A stretch of 64,000 bases of DNA from Oryzomonas sagensis (GCF_008802355.1 NZ_VZRA01000002.1:155641-219640); one strand, 5' to 3'; counted from the first letter of the stretch, positions 30,298 through 38,774 are shown. Translations and numbers: made by a program. The notes: generated from the letters alone by a model not told the origin.

Positions 30298-30617
30298 ACG
30301 ATTGCCTCCCGGGCAGCGACCCGCTTCGCGCTGCCCTGTATGATGGCCGGTACTGTACCACGCGGACGATTGCGCATGCAACTGTGCTGAATCAGCCGGC
30401 AACGGCAGGCATGACCGGCTGGAATGAAGCGGACCGCATGCTCGGAAGCCGGGGCGATTGCGTTTTCGTTTGATGATCGGTTATGGTTATTCATGTGAAG
30501 GCGAAAGGGGCGGGGGAGATGCCGTAAATACCGGAGGGGGGAGAAAAAGCCGGCATGTGATCCTGGAACGGCATGCGCCACCGTCACCGGGGGTCTGGGG
30601 GAAAACGGGGAGAGGGG

Positions 30618-31094
30618 CTACTTCGTCCCCCCCTGCTGCAGCCGTTTCTCGATCTGCTGCACCCGGGGATTGGTGAGCAGCTTCAGGAACGCGGGGTTGT
30701 TCATCAGGGCGCCGTAATCCCCGGCCTGGACCGCGCGCAGCACCGCCGGGTCGCTCAACAGCGCCTGCATCTGCGGGTCGTCTTGCAGTTGGCGGATGAG
30801 CGCCATGCTCCCTTCGTCATTCTGCAACCGCCCCTTCACCTCCTCCATCCGGTCGGCGACGGAACCGCCCTCCGTGGTGCCCTGCCGGGTGGCGGGGGAG
30901 GAGACGGCTGCTGCGGGGCCGCTCCCGCTTCCCGTGACGTCGATCCCCAGGGGGGTGGCGCTTTTCCGGTAGGGTGCCGGGATCTCGGCGCGGGATTCGG
31001 AGAAGTGGACGGTTCCCTCCCGATCGGTCCATTCATAGGTTTCCGCCTGGGCGGCGGACGCCGCCAGCAGCAAAATGATAAGGAGTCTTTTCAT
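30618..31094 (-). CDS. Exported DUF4124-domain protein
   Basis: 158 residues. Signal peptide ending SAAQA, then the DUF4124 opening TYEWTDREGTVHFSESRAEIP. A disordered Ser/Gly linker leads to a helical tail with a repeated (L-x2-DP-x-VL / NP-x-FLKLL) pattern like STI1 repeats. Periplasmic; function unknown. Start chosen at the signal peptide with AGGAA 5 bases upstream. Confidence 0.78.
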   Translation of the reverse strand: MKRLLIILLLAASAAQAETYEWTDREGTVHFSESRAEIPAPYRKSATPLGIDVTGSGSGPAAAVSSPATRQGTTEGGSVADRMEEVKGRLQNDEGSMALIRQLQDDPQMQALLSDPAVLRAVQAGDYGALMNNPAFLKLLTNPRVQQIEKRLQQGGTK

Positions 31095-31149
31095 GCCGGT
31101 TCCTGTCGTCTGCGGATGCCTCGCGGCGCTGCGTGGCGGGTGCCGGTAC

Positions 31150-31455
31150 TCATCGGTCCTTGTTTTCCGGGACAATCGAAGGGTCCGCGCCGATCAAGTC
31201 GGCGGTTGTGAACGCCTCTTCCAGCAGGTACGTGAGGTGCTCGATCTCCCCCGGAGAATAGACCGTGGTTCCGGCCTCAAGAGCCGTCTTCAGGCGCGCG
31301 ATCTTTTCGACGATATGGTAGTAACTCCGGCCGGTGCAGTTGCTGATATCCAACAGGCACAGGTCCTTGCCGGCCCCGGGTCCGGGCGCCTGCTCGGCAA
31401 AAGCGGCGGAAGCGGCACCCAGGGTGATCGCAATGATGATGGGTGCGAGTCTCAT
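31150..31455 (-). CDS. Small secreted protein, paralogue of 47950-48228
   Basis: 101 residues. Signal peptide ending AAFA; mature part begins GAGKDLCLLDISNCTG, then helices with KIARLKTALEAG and YSPGEIEHL. The same layout (GEGKDLALLNTTGCD, then RIAMLQKEL, YTKDEVRQLEAK) occurs in the protein at 47950-48228, so they form a small family. Function unknown; periplasmic. Confidence 0.72.
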   Translation of the reverse strand: MRLAPIIIAITLGAASAAFAEQAPGPGAGKDLCLLDISNCTGRSYYHIVEKIARLKTALEAGTTVYSPGEIEHLTYLLEEAFTTADLIGADPSIVPENKDR

Positions 31456-31611
31456 GTCAGTTTCCTCTCTGGGAGATTTGCCCGGCACGCGCTCCGCCGC
31501 GTCCCGGCAACGGCGGGGGAGGCAAACAGGTATACCCTCCGGGCGGTCGGCATGCCCCTTGTCGGTGGGTTTGTGAAGGCGCGGGTAGCGGCTCTCCCGC
31601 CAAAGGTCTTG

Positions 31612-32049
31612 TCATGCGCCGCCTTGGGAGGGGAGGGGGGCCGGTGCGGCCGGGACGTTGGCGGCGAGATAGCCGGCCAGTTCCCGGTCTGTCACGAGGA
31701 TGTGCTGCATCAGCCACTCCTTCAGAAAGATCACGATCTCAAGGTTGTGCAGCGGCTCGCGTGCGTGCAGCCGGCTCTGCAGGTCGCTGATATGGCGAAA
31801 GAAGTGGCCGTGCTGTTCCAGGTGGGACGCCTGGGACGGATAGCCGCACTGGCGCATCAGGTCCGCTTCGGTCCTGAAATGGTAGGTGGCGTAATCGAGA
31901 AGCTCGTCCACGATACGCACCATGCCGTGGCTGTCGTTCAACTGAATGGCGTCGTAGGCCGCGTTGATGAGGCTCACCAACCGCTGGTGGTGTTCGTTCA
32001 TAACCCCTGATTCAAGGTTGAAACTGGTCTCCCAGGTGCAAAGGGGCAT
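31612..32049 (-). CDS. Bacteriohaemerythrin
   Basis: 145 residues of the haemerythrin fold. Di-iron ligands are visible: H in NEHHQRL, H and E in YHFRTEADLM, HxxxH in HLEQHGHFF, and H/D in QHILVTDREL. It binds O2 reversibly, and in anaerobes serves as an O2 buffer or sensor. ATG at 32049 begins MPLCTWETSF, close to the family N-terminus. It carries a short Ala/Pro tail. Cytosolic. Confidence 0.9.
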   Translation of the reverse strand: MPLCTWETSFNLESGVMNEHHQRLVSLINAAYDAIQLNDSHGMVRIVDELLDYATYHFRTEADLMRQCGYPSQASHLEQHGHFFRHISDLQSRLHAREPLHNLEIVIFLKEWLMQHILVTDRELAGYLAANVPAAPAPLPSQGGA

Positions 32050-32191
32050 AGGCTTCCGTTCCGTTCCGGTTCCGTTTGGCGTCACAGGCGATGGGTTGAA
32101 TTATAATAGCACTGCATGGATATTTCAACCGAATACCCGATAGCGGCGTATGTCAGGGGGGATGGGGTGACCATCCCCCCCATTCCGTGCC

Positions 32192-32392
32192 TCATTGTCC
32201 CGGGATCGACGGCTCCCCATGGGGCGCCGAATGGGTTCCGTACCCCGCTTCCCTGCTATCCCGTTGCCCCTCGTTCTCCCGCTTTTCCAGGGTGACCTGT
32301 CCCAGCTTCCAGTAGAATACGAACAGGACGCAAACCATCGCCACCCCTATGACCGCAAGTTCCAACCCCGATTTGAGCGTAATAAAATCCAC
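32192..32392 (-). CDS. Small single-pass membrane protein, OadG-like N-terminus
   Basis: 66 residues. GTG start with AAGGAGG six bases upstream. One TM helix (about 9-29) in the pattern SGLELAVIGVAMVCVLFVF, like the gamma subunit of sodium-pumping decarboxylases, followed by a charged tail. No alpha or beta subunit is nearby, so a decarboxylase role is doubtful. Confidence 0.6.
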   Translation of the reverse strand: MDFITLKSGLELAVIGVAMVCVLFVFYWKLGQVTLEKRENEGQRDSREAGYGTHSAPHGEPSIPGQ

Positions 32393-32775
32393 GGTGCGCC
32401 TCCTTTTTGGGTTCCGCCCGGTTGCCTGAGCGTGGGGGAAGCTTATACCCGGAATGTTCCGGCACGGTCCTGGCCCGGTTACAATGGGGCAAAAAGTCGG
32501 CCCGCACCCAAGGGAAGCGGGGCCGATGGCCCTGGAGTGCGTACTCCCGGCCGCTGGTGGGCGCCAAGGCCGGACCGACGCGGAACCCGTCGCTGCCGCT
32601 TGCTCTTTTTTTGCACATTTCAGCCCCTCTTATCCCTTGTGATTATTCGAAAAATGGTATAAAGAGTACTCCCATCCGGGTATGGTGTTGTTTGCCGGAT
32701 CGATGCGGCCGGAAGCGCCCTTCCGGCGTCGGCTGTTCGACGTTCGTTTGTCACCATGACGGCACGGGACTCTTA
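32393..32775. other. Divergent intergenic region
   Basis: Lies between the small membrane protein (-) and the EAL gene (+). It has short GC-rich hairpins (for example around 32700-32735) but no gene that can be supported. Confidence 0.4.
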
Positions 32776-34203
32776 ATGCACGATGCGAGCAGGACGCGGC
32801 GGCAGCTCCAAAGAGAGATAGACGCCTTGCGCGGCCGGGTTGTTCTCCTGGAGGAAACGGTGACGAAGATGCGCCACCGGGGCGAAAGCCACGGTGCGGC
32901 GTCTTTGACGGACCGTCTGACCGGTTTGCCGAACCGGTCCATGTTCTACGATACCCTGAACAACGCCCTTTCCTCAGCCAAAGAGAGCGGCGGCAAGCTT
33001 GCCGTCATCTTCTTTGCCCTCGATCGTTTCAAACTCATCAACGATACCCTCGGCCAGTTCGTGGGGGACGCGCTCCTGCGGGAGACGGCCGTCCGCCTCG
33101 ACGCCTGCCTCGCGCCCCGCGACACCCTCTGCCGGCCGGGGCGGAACGAGTTCTTGCTGCTCCTGCCCGGCATGGGCTGCCGGGACGACGTCATGCAGGT
33201 CGTGGCGGACGTTTTCGACGCCATGGCGGATTCCTTCCTGTTGGCGGACCAGGAGCTTGTCATCAACGCCAACATGGGGATCTGCCTCTACCCGGAAGGG
33301 GGGGGCAGCGCCGACGCCCTGATCAGAAACGCCTATGCGGCCCTCCTGAAGGCCAAGGATTCCGGGAAAAACACCCACCGCTTCTTTTCCCCGCAAAGTT
33401 ACGAATCGGAATTCGGCCGGCTCCTGTTGGAGAACGACCTGCGCCGGGCCGTCAATCGCCAGGATTTTTCCCTGCACTACCAGCCCCAGGTGGACCTGCA
33501 GGGGGGCCGGGTCGTGGGGGTGGAGGCCCTGGCGCGCTGGGAGCACCAGACCCTGGGGAACATCTCCCCGGACCAGTTCATCCCGCTCGCCGAGGGTATC
33601 GGCATGATGGCGCCCCTGGGGGAATGGGTGCTCCGAACCGCCTGCGAGCACCATCTCGCCTGCAGCAGTTCCGGCTGCCAGCCGGTCAGGTATGCGGTCA
33701 ACCTTTCCCCCACCCAACTCCACTCCGGCAACCTGGTGCCCTGGATCTTCTCGGTCCTTGAAGAAACCGGACTGGACCCTAACTTTCTGGAGCTGGAGAT
33801 AACGGAAGGCGCTCTCCTGAAGAACAGCGAGGCCACGGTGGCGGCTTTCAACACCCTGCACGCCGAGGGGGTGCATATCGCCATCGACGATTTCGGCACC
33901 GGCTACTCCAGCCTTGCCTACCTGAGCCAGTTCCCCATCAGCAAGCTGAAGATCGACAAGACCTTCACCAGCGCGGTCACCACGGATGAGAAGTCCGCCG
34001 CCATCTCCCGGGCGATCATCTCCCTGGCCCACAGCCTCGACATGCGGGTCATGGCCGAAGGGGTCGAGACCCGGGAGCAGTTGGACTACCTGCGGGACCT
34101 GGAATGCGACGAGATCCAGGGGTACCTGGTATCGTGCCCGCTGCCCGCCGACGAGACCATGCAGTTTCTGGCACGGCACTCCCTGTCCGAATTTCCCCTG
34201 TAA
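32776..34203 (+). CDS. c-di-GMP phosphodiesterase with degenerate GGDEF and intact EAL
   Basis: 475 residues, cytosolic. A short coiled coil (about 1-40) precedes the GGDEF domain, in which the active site reads GRNEF instead of GGDEF, so cyclase activity is probably lost. The EAL domain keeps the signature GVEALARWE, the ExTE motif and DDFGTGYSSLAYLSQFP plus KIDKTF, so it should hydrolyse c-di-GMP. The dead GGDEF may bind GTP as an allosteric site. The ribosome site is weak. Confidence 0.87.
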   Translation: MHDASRTRRQLQREIDALRGRVVLLEETVTKMRHRGESHGAASLTDRLTGLPNRSMFYDTLNNALSSAKESGGKLAVIFFALDRFKLINDTLGQFVGDALLRETAVRLDACLAPRDTLCRPGRNEFLLLLPGMGCRDDVMQVVADVFDAMADSFLLADQELVINANMGICLYPEGGGSADALIRNAYAALLKAKDSGKNTHRFFSPQSYESEFGRLLLENDLRRAVNRQDFSLHYQPQVDLQGGRVVGVEALARWEHQTLGNISPDQFIPLAEGIGMMAPLGEWVLRTACEHHLACSSSGCQPVRYAVNLSPTQLHSGNLVPWIFSVLEETGLDPNFLELEITEGALLKNSEATVAAFNTLHAEGVHIAIDDFGTGYSSLAYLSQFPISKLKIDKTFTSAVTTDEKSAAISRAIISLAHSLDMRVMAEGVETREQLDYLRDLECDEIQGYLVSCPLPADETMQFLARHSLSEFPL

Positions 34204-34373
34204 CGAACCGTTCGACCTCCCGGCAGGAAAAACCTCGCAACGGCGGTTTTGCCACAGGGCCGCAAAGGCGCAGGGCACAGCGCGGCGTTTCTTCGGAAAA
34301 GGCGTTGATTTTGTCGTCCCGGTTGCGTGGCGCATGCCTTTCCCCGGTTGCCGTATCGTGGGGCCTGCCGATA

Positions 34374-34565
34374 TCAGGAGGGTTCGACGTCCCGCAGTTC
34401 CACCCGCAGGGGGGCCGAATCCCAGGTGACGTGGGGGTAGAGGGATTTGTCGAGGCGGAGGTAGGTCCCGTCGAGCCCCGAAGGGGCCCACCAGCATTCC
34501 TTGCCCCGTTTGGGCAGTTCGCAGAAGAGGTACAGGTCGTTATTCTGGTCTCTGGCGATGTACAT
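34374..34565 (-). CDS. Small hypothetical protein
   Basis: 63 residues with GGGAGA six bases before the ATG. It is rich in aromatic residues and beta-prone (MYIARDQNNDLYLFCELPKR), with a WW pair. Cytosolic; function unknown. It converges with the EAL gene. Confidence 0.6.
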   Translation of the reverse strand: MYIARDQNNDLYLFCELPKRGKECWWAPSGLDGTYLRLDKSLYPHVTWDSAPLRVELRDVEPS

Positions 34566-34888
34566 GGCAATTCTCCCGGTTGCGTCGTGATGGCGTGCCC
34601 CCCGACAGTAGCAAGCTTTGACCCGATGCTCAAGGAAAAGCGCCACGGGGGCAATCGCCCCGGCCGTCGTTTCATGGGGTGGCCATCGCCGGCTTTCCCC
34701 TTTCCGGGGCCGGGACAAAGCGAGCCCACCGGGCTGATCCGGTGGGCTCTGCAGCTGCAAACGGCCGTGATCCCCGGCCCGGGCCGCCATAACCGGCAGG
34801 GGGAAACTGATACCTTGAGGCATGCAATGTTTCGGCACGTCCCCCTCCCGTGGCGGGAAGGGGGACGTGCCCGGTTGCTGCACGCCGG
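34566..34888. other. Intergenic region with hairpins
   Basis: A hairpin AGCCCACCGG / CCGGTGGGCT at about 34721-34747 could end the Tim44-like transcript (minus strand). A second hairpin, GTCCCCCTCCC / GGGAAGGGGGAC, lies near 34839-34866. No gene. Confidence 0.45.
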
Positions 34889-35848
34889 CTATGCCTGGTT
34901 GATCGCCGACAACCGCCACGGGTTGGCGCCCACCGCCCGGGTGAAGGTCCAGAATTCCTCGAATTTGACCGGCTCCGCCGTGCTGCCGGACACCACCGCG
35001 CCGGTCGTCTCGTCGGTGGTATAGTCGAGCAGGTTCGCATAGATCGAAGCGGTGATATAGTCCTGTCCCGCCTCCTGCCACGCCTCGGCGATCCGCACCT
35101 CCCTGACGGCGATATTCTCCAGCCGGTTGATCTGCTTGTCCCGCAGCAACCGGTCCAGGTCCGTCTGGAAGATCCCCCGCATCTCGTCGGTCAGAAGCCC
35201 CGCCACCGGCGACAGACCGCGATTCATCCACGCCCCCTGGATCTTGAAGAAGGTATCCATGGCCGCATCGGTGAAGCGGTTCTCGTCGAACGAGGGGTCC
35301 ATCCGGCGGATATGGGACAGACCGGCCCCCACATCGTCCGTTGCCGGCTGAGTGCCCAGCTGCGCAGTGGGCAGGGGGATCACCGTTCCGCCCCCATACC
35401 CCCCCTGCCCGGAGAAGGTGGCCGCGCTATCGGCCCGCTTTTTTTTTATAGAGCGGTAGATGAGATAGCCGACCCCCGCCAGGAGGGCGATCTGCACTAG
35501 GCCCATGCCTCCGCCGCCCATGCCGCCGACCCCCGATCCCGCCCCGGCAAAGCTGCTGAACAACATGCTGCCCAGCATGCCCCCGGCGAGGCCGCCGGCC
35601 ATGCTCCGCAGGAACCCGCCCCCCTGGGGTTGCTGGAAGGCGCCGGGCGCGGGCGCGGCCTGCTGCCGCGACGGGCCGCCGTAGCTGGACGAGGGGGAGG
35701 GGCTGGCGGAACGGGAATAGCTGCGCGAACCGCCGCCGAAAGAGCGGCCGCCGCCGGCCCGGGCGTCGGCGTTGAATTCGAATGCGGTGATGCTCAGGAA
35801 CAGTATGGCCGCCATAATGGCGCCCGCCTTGACAAGATGTTTCTTCAT
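34889..35848 (-). CDS. Tim44-like domain membrane protein
   Basis: 319 residues. Signal/TM segment (about 5-25), a Gly/Ser-rich disordered stretch (GGGRSFGGGSRSYS...), a Gly-rich membrane segment (AGGLAGGMLGSMLF), a second TM (about 125-145, MGLVQIALLAGVGYLIY) and a C-terminal Tim44/MBA1-like domain (about 185-315) beginning FDENRFTDAAMDTFFKIQGAW. Bacterial Tim44-like proteins have no settled role. The gene follows the RHH gene by 34 bp and should share its manganese-riboswitch leader. Confidence 0.85.
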   Translation of the reverse strand: MKKHLVKAGAIMAAILFLSITAFEFNADARAGGGRSFGGGSRSYSRSASPSPSSSYGGPSRQQAAPAPGAFQQPQGGGFLRSMAGGLAGGMLGSMLFSSFAGAGSGVGGMGGGGMGLVQIALLAGVGYLIYRSIKKKRADSAATFSGQGGYGGGTVIPLPTAQLGTQPATDDVGAGLSHIRRMDPSFDENRFTDAAMDTFFKIQGAWMNRGLSPVAGLLTDEMRGIFQTDLDRLLRDKQINRLENIAVREVRIAEAWQEAGQDYITASIYANLLDYTTDETTGAVVSGSTAEPVKFEEFWTFTRAVGANPWRLSAINQA

Positions 35849-35882
35849 TCTGCTCTCCTTATCTGGGTTGCTGTTTCCGTGG

Positions 35883-36116
35883 TCAATCCAGGCACAGTTT
35901 GCGCCGGTTCTGGCTCCACAGGGCAATCGCCTCTCTCATGATCTCGGAAATGTTCTTGGACGTGGACTTTGTCAGCTTTTCCAGCGCCCTCTTCTCGTCG
36001 TCGTTGATGCGCAGTGAAATGATATTCTGCAGTTGCTCGGTCTTCTCCTTTTTCTTTTTCAGACTCCTTTTGGACGGTTGCGGCTCCCTGGTAACGGCAT
36101 TCCTTGGGTATGGCAT
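35883..36116 (-). CDS. Ribbon-helix-helix DNA-binding protein
   Basis: 77 residues. A basic N-terminal tail (KRSLKKKKEK) precedes a ribbon-helix-helix fold: NIISLRINDDEKRALEKL then NISEIMREAIALW. Such proteins are repressors binding as dimers of dimers. ATG at 36116 follows AAGGAG by 6 bases. First gene after the manganese riboswitch; it might autoregulate or control the Tim44-like gene. Confidence 0.82.
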   Translation of the reverse strand: MPYPRNAVTREPQPSKRSLKKKKEKTEQLQNIISLRINDDEKRALEKLTKSTSKNISEIMREAIALWSQNRRKLCLD

Positions 36117-36320
36117 GATTTTCTCCTTTGCAGGGTAGTCTCCGCCGGGGAAACTCCGGGGGAAAACGAGGGTAAACGTGCCGGCAGCTTCGGGCCGTCG
36201 GCGACTCGGACCGTCTTCTTGGCGTGGCGGATGGCATGGGACGGCGGGAAGGGTGCGGGGTGATTGCGGGCAGATCGTGGGTGCATGATACCTCCGGCGT
36301 TTCAGTCTGCGCCGGGGTAA

Positions 36321-36371
36321 ATAAAAAAAGACCTTTACCCACGGCATAGGAATACAGTGGATAAAGGTCTT
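36321..36371 (-). terminator. Riboswitch expression-platform terminator
   Basis: On the minus strand AAGACCTTTATCCAC pairs with GTGGGTAAAGGTCTT (14 of 15 pairs), followed by a U-tract. The left strand of this stem contains the 3' strand of aptamer helix P1, so terminator and aptamer exclude each other. Confidence 0.88.
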
Positions 36372-36469
36372 GCTGGCGATGGATATCGTTCCCGGTCCGA
36401 GCCTCGCGGCTGTGTTGACGAACCCGGGATCAACCATGTCTCCGGTTGATAGCTACTCCCCTTTATGAG
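36361..36469 (-). promoter_or_regulatory. Manganese-sensing yybP-ykoY riboswitch
   Basis: Read on the minus strand, the leader has the hallmark blocks of this class in order: GGGGAGTAGC after the P1 strand ATAAAGG (36460-36466), a hairpin ATCAACC/GGTTGAT, GTCAACACA, and GCAAGACC followed by the P1 partner CCTTTAT (36361-36367). Transcription should start at about 36469, right at the aptamer. Mn2+ binding is expected to hold P1 and block the terminator, turning expression on. Downstream genes are the RHH and Tim44-like proteins rather than a known Mn exporter. Confidence 0.88.
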
Positions 36470-36475
36470 GAGCGC

Positions 36476-36504
36476 AGTGTACGGGCGCTGCCGTTCCGTG
36501 TCAA
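36476..36504 (-). promoter_or_regulatory. Sigma-70 promoter of the riboswitch operon
   Basis: Minus strand: TTGACA (36499-36504), 17-bp spacer, TACACT (36476-36481). Its start site falls a few bases before the aptamer. Confidence 0.85.
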
Positions 36505-36593
36505 GCTATTTTTATCTGGCGCCGTTTTGGGGGACGAATTGCGTATCACGCCGCGCCCTCTCCATTGCTGCGCGTGGCGCCTCCGCAGGCCCC

Positions 36594-37148
36594 TCAATGC
36601 GGGGGCGCCGACGTACTGCTGCCGCTGGCGCTGCCGGTGCTGGCGTTGCCAGTGCCAGTGCCGTTGCTGCTGGGGAGACTGGGGCCGGTGCCGGTATCGG
36701 GGCTGGGACCCGCGCCGGTGCCGTTGCTGTTGATTATGCTGTAGGAGGATATGCCAATGGTTCCCGCTCCCGTAACCGTGGCAAAGGATACGGTTGCTAT
36801 GGGGCCGCTGCCGGAGAACGCCCTGTTACTGATCATGGCGATCCTGATGGTGCCGGGGGTGAGCGTGTTGGCCACCAGCATCGCCCCGGAGATGAACGTA
36901 CCCTGGGTCACGGTAGGGGATGACATGTTTGCTTTGTCGTAACTGAGGGTCAGTTCAATACCGGCAGTGTCGCTCAGATTGTCGCCCCGGATGACATAGA
37001 TACCGTTTCCCGAAGGGACGATGGATAGATGGCTGGCAGTCTGGTTGCCACTCGTAGGGGCGCTATCCCCGCTGCCGCACGCGGCAAGAAGGCACGCCGC
37101 GCCCACGGCCATGAGAACGCTCCTTATCCTCGTAACGATCTTGCCCAT
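36594..37148 (-). CDS. Cohesin-like lipoprotein 1
   Basis: 184 residues. Lipobox LLAAC, then a beta-sandwich with the cohesin-type pattern GIYVIRGDNLSDTAGIELTLSYD...GPIATVSFATV, followed by a ~45-residue Ser/Gly/Thr tail that is probably disordered. ATG at 37148 follows GGGGGG. It is a paralogue of 37448-37936 but has a different promoter: the twin-palindrome type. It may be an outer-membrane or surface protein; binding partner unknown. Confidence 0.78.
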   Translation of the reverse strand: MGKIVTRIRSVLMAVGAACLLAACGSGDSAPTSGNQTASHLSIVPSGNGIYVIRGDNLSDTAGIELTLSYDKANMSSPTVTQGTFISGAMLVANTLTPGTIRIAMISNRAFSGSGPIATVSFATVTGAGTIGISSYSIINSNGTGAGPSPDTGTGPSLPSSNGTGTGNASTGSASGSSTSAPPH

Positions 37149-37250
37149 CGATACCCCCCATGATACTGCCATTGCTGAATGCTGCCTGTTCTCCGCCGCG
37201 CCTCATTCAAAATGTGCCGCAAATGTGCACTTCATAAAGAGCTGGTACCG

Positions 37251-37338
37251 GTTGTATCCCAGAAAAATACATATTTCAACTGTAATTTCAATATGTTAAA
37301 AAAATTAACACTTTCCTCGGATGGTAAAAAAAATAACA
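37251..37338 (-). promoter_or_regulatory. Twin-palindrome promoter, copy B
   Basis: Palindromes at 37294-37310 (TGTTAAAAAAATTAACA) and 37322-37338 (TGGTAAAAAAAATAACA). Minus strand TTGAAA at 37274-37279, 17-bp spacer, TACAAC at 37251-37256. Gap from palindrome 1 to -35 is 14 bp. It drives cohesin-like lipoprotein 1. Confidence 0.82.
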
Positions 37339-37375
37339 CAAAGCGTCATTGTTTATTCAACATACTGATTTCACA

Positions 37376-37405
37376 CAAAAAAAACACCCGGATCGTCTCC
37401 GGGTG
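37376..37405 (-). terminator. Rho-independent terminator (CACCCGG family)
   Basis: CACCCGG-atcgtct-CCGGGTG with an A-tract on the plus strand (U-tract in the minus-strand RNA), straight after the stop of cohesin-like lipoprotein 2. Confidence 0.85.
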
Positions 37406-37447
37406 CCTTTAGTCCTCTCATTTTGGCACATTGTGCAAGCTGCCGGT

Positions 37448-37936
37448 TCAGGGCACCGCCGCGCCGCTGCCGTCGATCAATTCCACCGAGGCCAGGGAGG
37501 CGTTTCCCGTGCCGTTGACCGTTGCAAAGGAGACGGCGGCGATCTCGCCGTTGCCCGACAGTGCCGTATTGCTCACGATGGCGAGCTTTATGGTCCCGGC
37601 GTACTGGGTGTTGGTCGCCATGACCGAACCGGCGACGAGCCCCCCCTGGGTTACGGTGGGGGCCGCCAGCACCGAACTGTCGTAATTGATGGTCAGGGCT
37701 ATGCCGGCAACCCCGTTCATGTTGTTCCCCTGGATGATCAACCCGCCGTCGCCGGAAGGGACCAGGGACACGAATGCGCTCTTGCTGACGGCGGTGCTGG
37801 ATTGGGAGGCGCTGCCGGTGGCCGTCGATGCCGCATCCCCGCCGTTTCCGCACCCCCACAGCGCGGCCGCCATGCCCAGCAGCGCCACGATCTGAAGCCA
37901 TTTTCCCCTTCTGTTGCCGTTACCTCTCATGTCCAT
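37448..37936 (-). CDS. Cohesin-like lipoprotein 2
   Basis: 162 residues. Lipobox LWGC, linker, then a domain parallel to lipoprotein 1: GGLIIQGNNMNGVAGIALTINYDSS and GEIAAVSFATVNGTG. It lacks the long Ser/Gly tail of the paralogue. Tandem duplication is likely. It is driven by its own promoter with a CRP-like box rather than twin palindromes. Confidence 0.78.
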   Translation of the reverse strand: MDMRGNGNRRGKWLQIVALLGMAAALWGCGNGGDAASTATGSASQSSTAVSKSAFVSLVPSGDGGLIIQGNNMNGVAGIALTINYDSSVLAAPTVTQGGLVAGSVMATNTQYAGTIKLAIVSNTALSGNGEIAAVSFATVNGTGNASLASVELIDGSGAAVP

Positions 37937-37995
37937 TGTTCCGATTCTTTCCTTTCTGTCGTGTGCCGGAGCTATGCCGTACCTGCAATACGGGC

Positions 37996-38060
37996 ACTAT
38001 AGCGAATTGCGGGAAAAGATGTAAAGGAGTTTATTTGTCTTGTTTGTGATGCACATCACC
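37996..38060 (-). promoter_or_regulatory. Promoter with CRP/FNR-family box
   Basis: Minus strand: TTTACA (38020-38025), 18-bp spacer, TATAGT (37996-38001). Upstream at 38045-38060 is TGTGA-N6-TCACC, one base from the CRP/HcpR consensus, centred about 63 bp before the expected start, a class I activator position. It faces cohesin-like lipoprotein 2. Confidence 0.6.
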
Positions 38061-38246
38061 GTAAGCCGGTAAAGAGGGATCGGTTGCAGGGCCATGAACG
38101 GGGTCGTTTTGTGAAAATAATGTGAATTTGCCCTGGGATTGAAAAACGGGCATAGCATTCGATTTACCTGCTGCGGTATACTGCCGATAAGGACCAGCAG
38201 GCAGCGAAAAGCCGTATGTCGGCGGCACGGAGTTTGGGCGCGCCCC

Positions 38247-38688
38247 ATGCAGCCGTACCCCTACGTCATAACCATCTCCTCGGAAAAGGGAGGGGGCGGC
38301 AAGACCACCCTGGCCTGCAACCTGGCCGTGTACCTGCGGGCCCTGCGGGAGAGTCTGCCGGTCACCATCCTCTCCTTCGACAATCACTTCACCATCGACC
38401 GCATGTTCGCGCTGGAGGGGCAGAAACTGCACGGCACGGTCCGCGAGATGCTGGAGGGACAGCCGGCCGGCGCCCTGGCGCACACCGGCCAGTACGGGGT
38501 CGGCTATATCCCTTCCTCCACCGCCGAACGGCTCACCCCCCTGCTGGAACGCTTCCGGGACCCCCGGACCCTGGCCGGCGGTGCACCCGGTCGATCCCGA
38601 GCACCCCGAAGCGGTCCTGGAGGAAGAGCGCTGCCGCGCCGTGCACCACGTGCAGGGCCTCATCCACGGCATGGCCGGGCAGTTCTGA
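38247..38688 (+). pseudogene. Decayed ParA/MinD-like ATPase
   Basis: The N-terminal ~110 residues are a good ParA start with the deviant Walker A KGGGGKTT. After DPRTLAG the frame breaks, and the C-terminal ~35 residues (VHPVDPEHPEAVLEEERCRA...) continue in another frame to a TGA at 38688. The middle of the protein, about 100 residues including later ATPase motifs, is missing. So this is an internal deletion plus frameshift; a functional ATPase is not expected. A small ParB is not present. Confidence 0.75.
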
Positions 38689-38774
38689 ACGTCGTCGGGC
38701 AGGAAAAATAATCCTTGACCAGGGCGATCATCCGCGCTAACTTTTCGACAGTTATCGAAGTTTATGGAGCAGGC

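Noticed and set aside
32192..32392. Gamma subunit of an oxaloacetate decarboxylase sodium pump
   Set aside because: Resemblance is limited to one membrane helix and no alpha or beta subunit gene is near.
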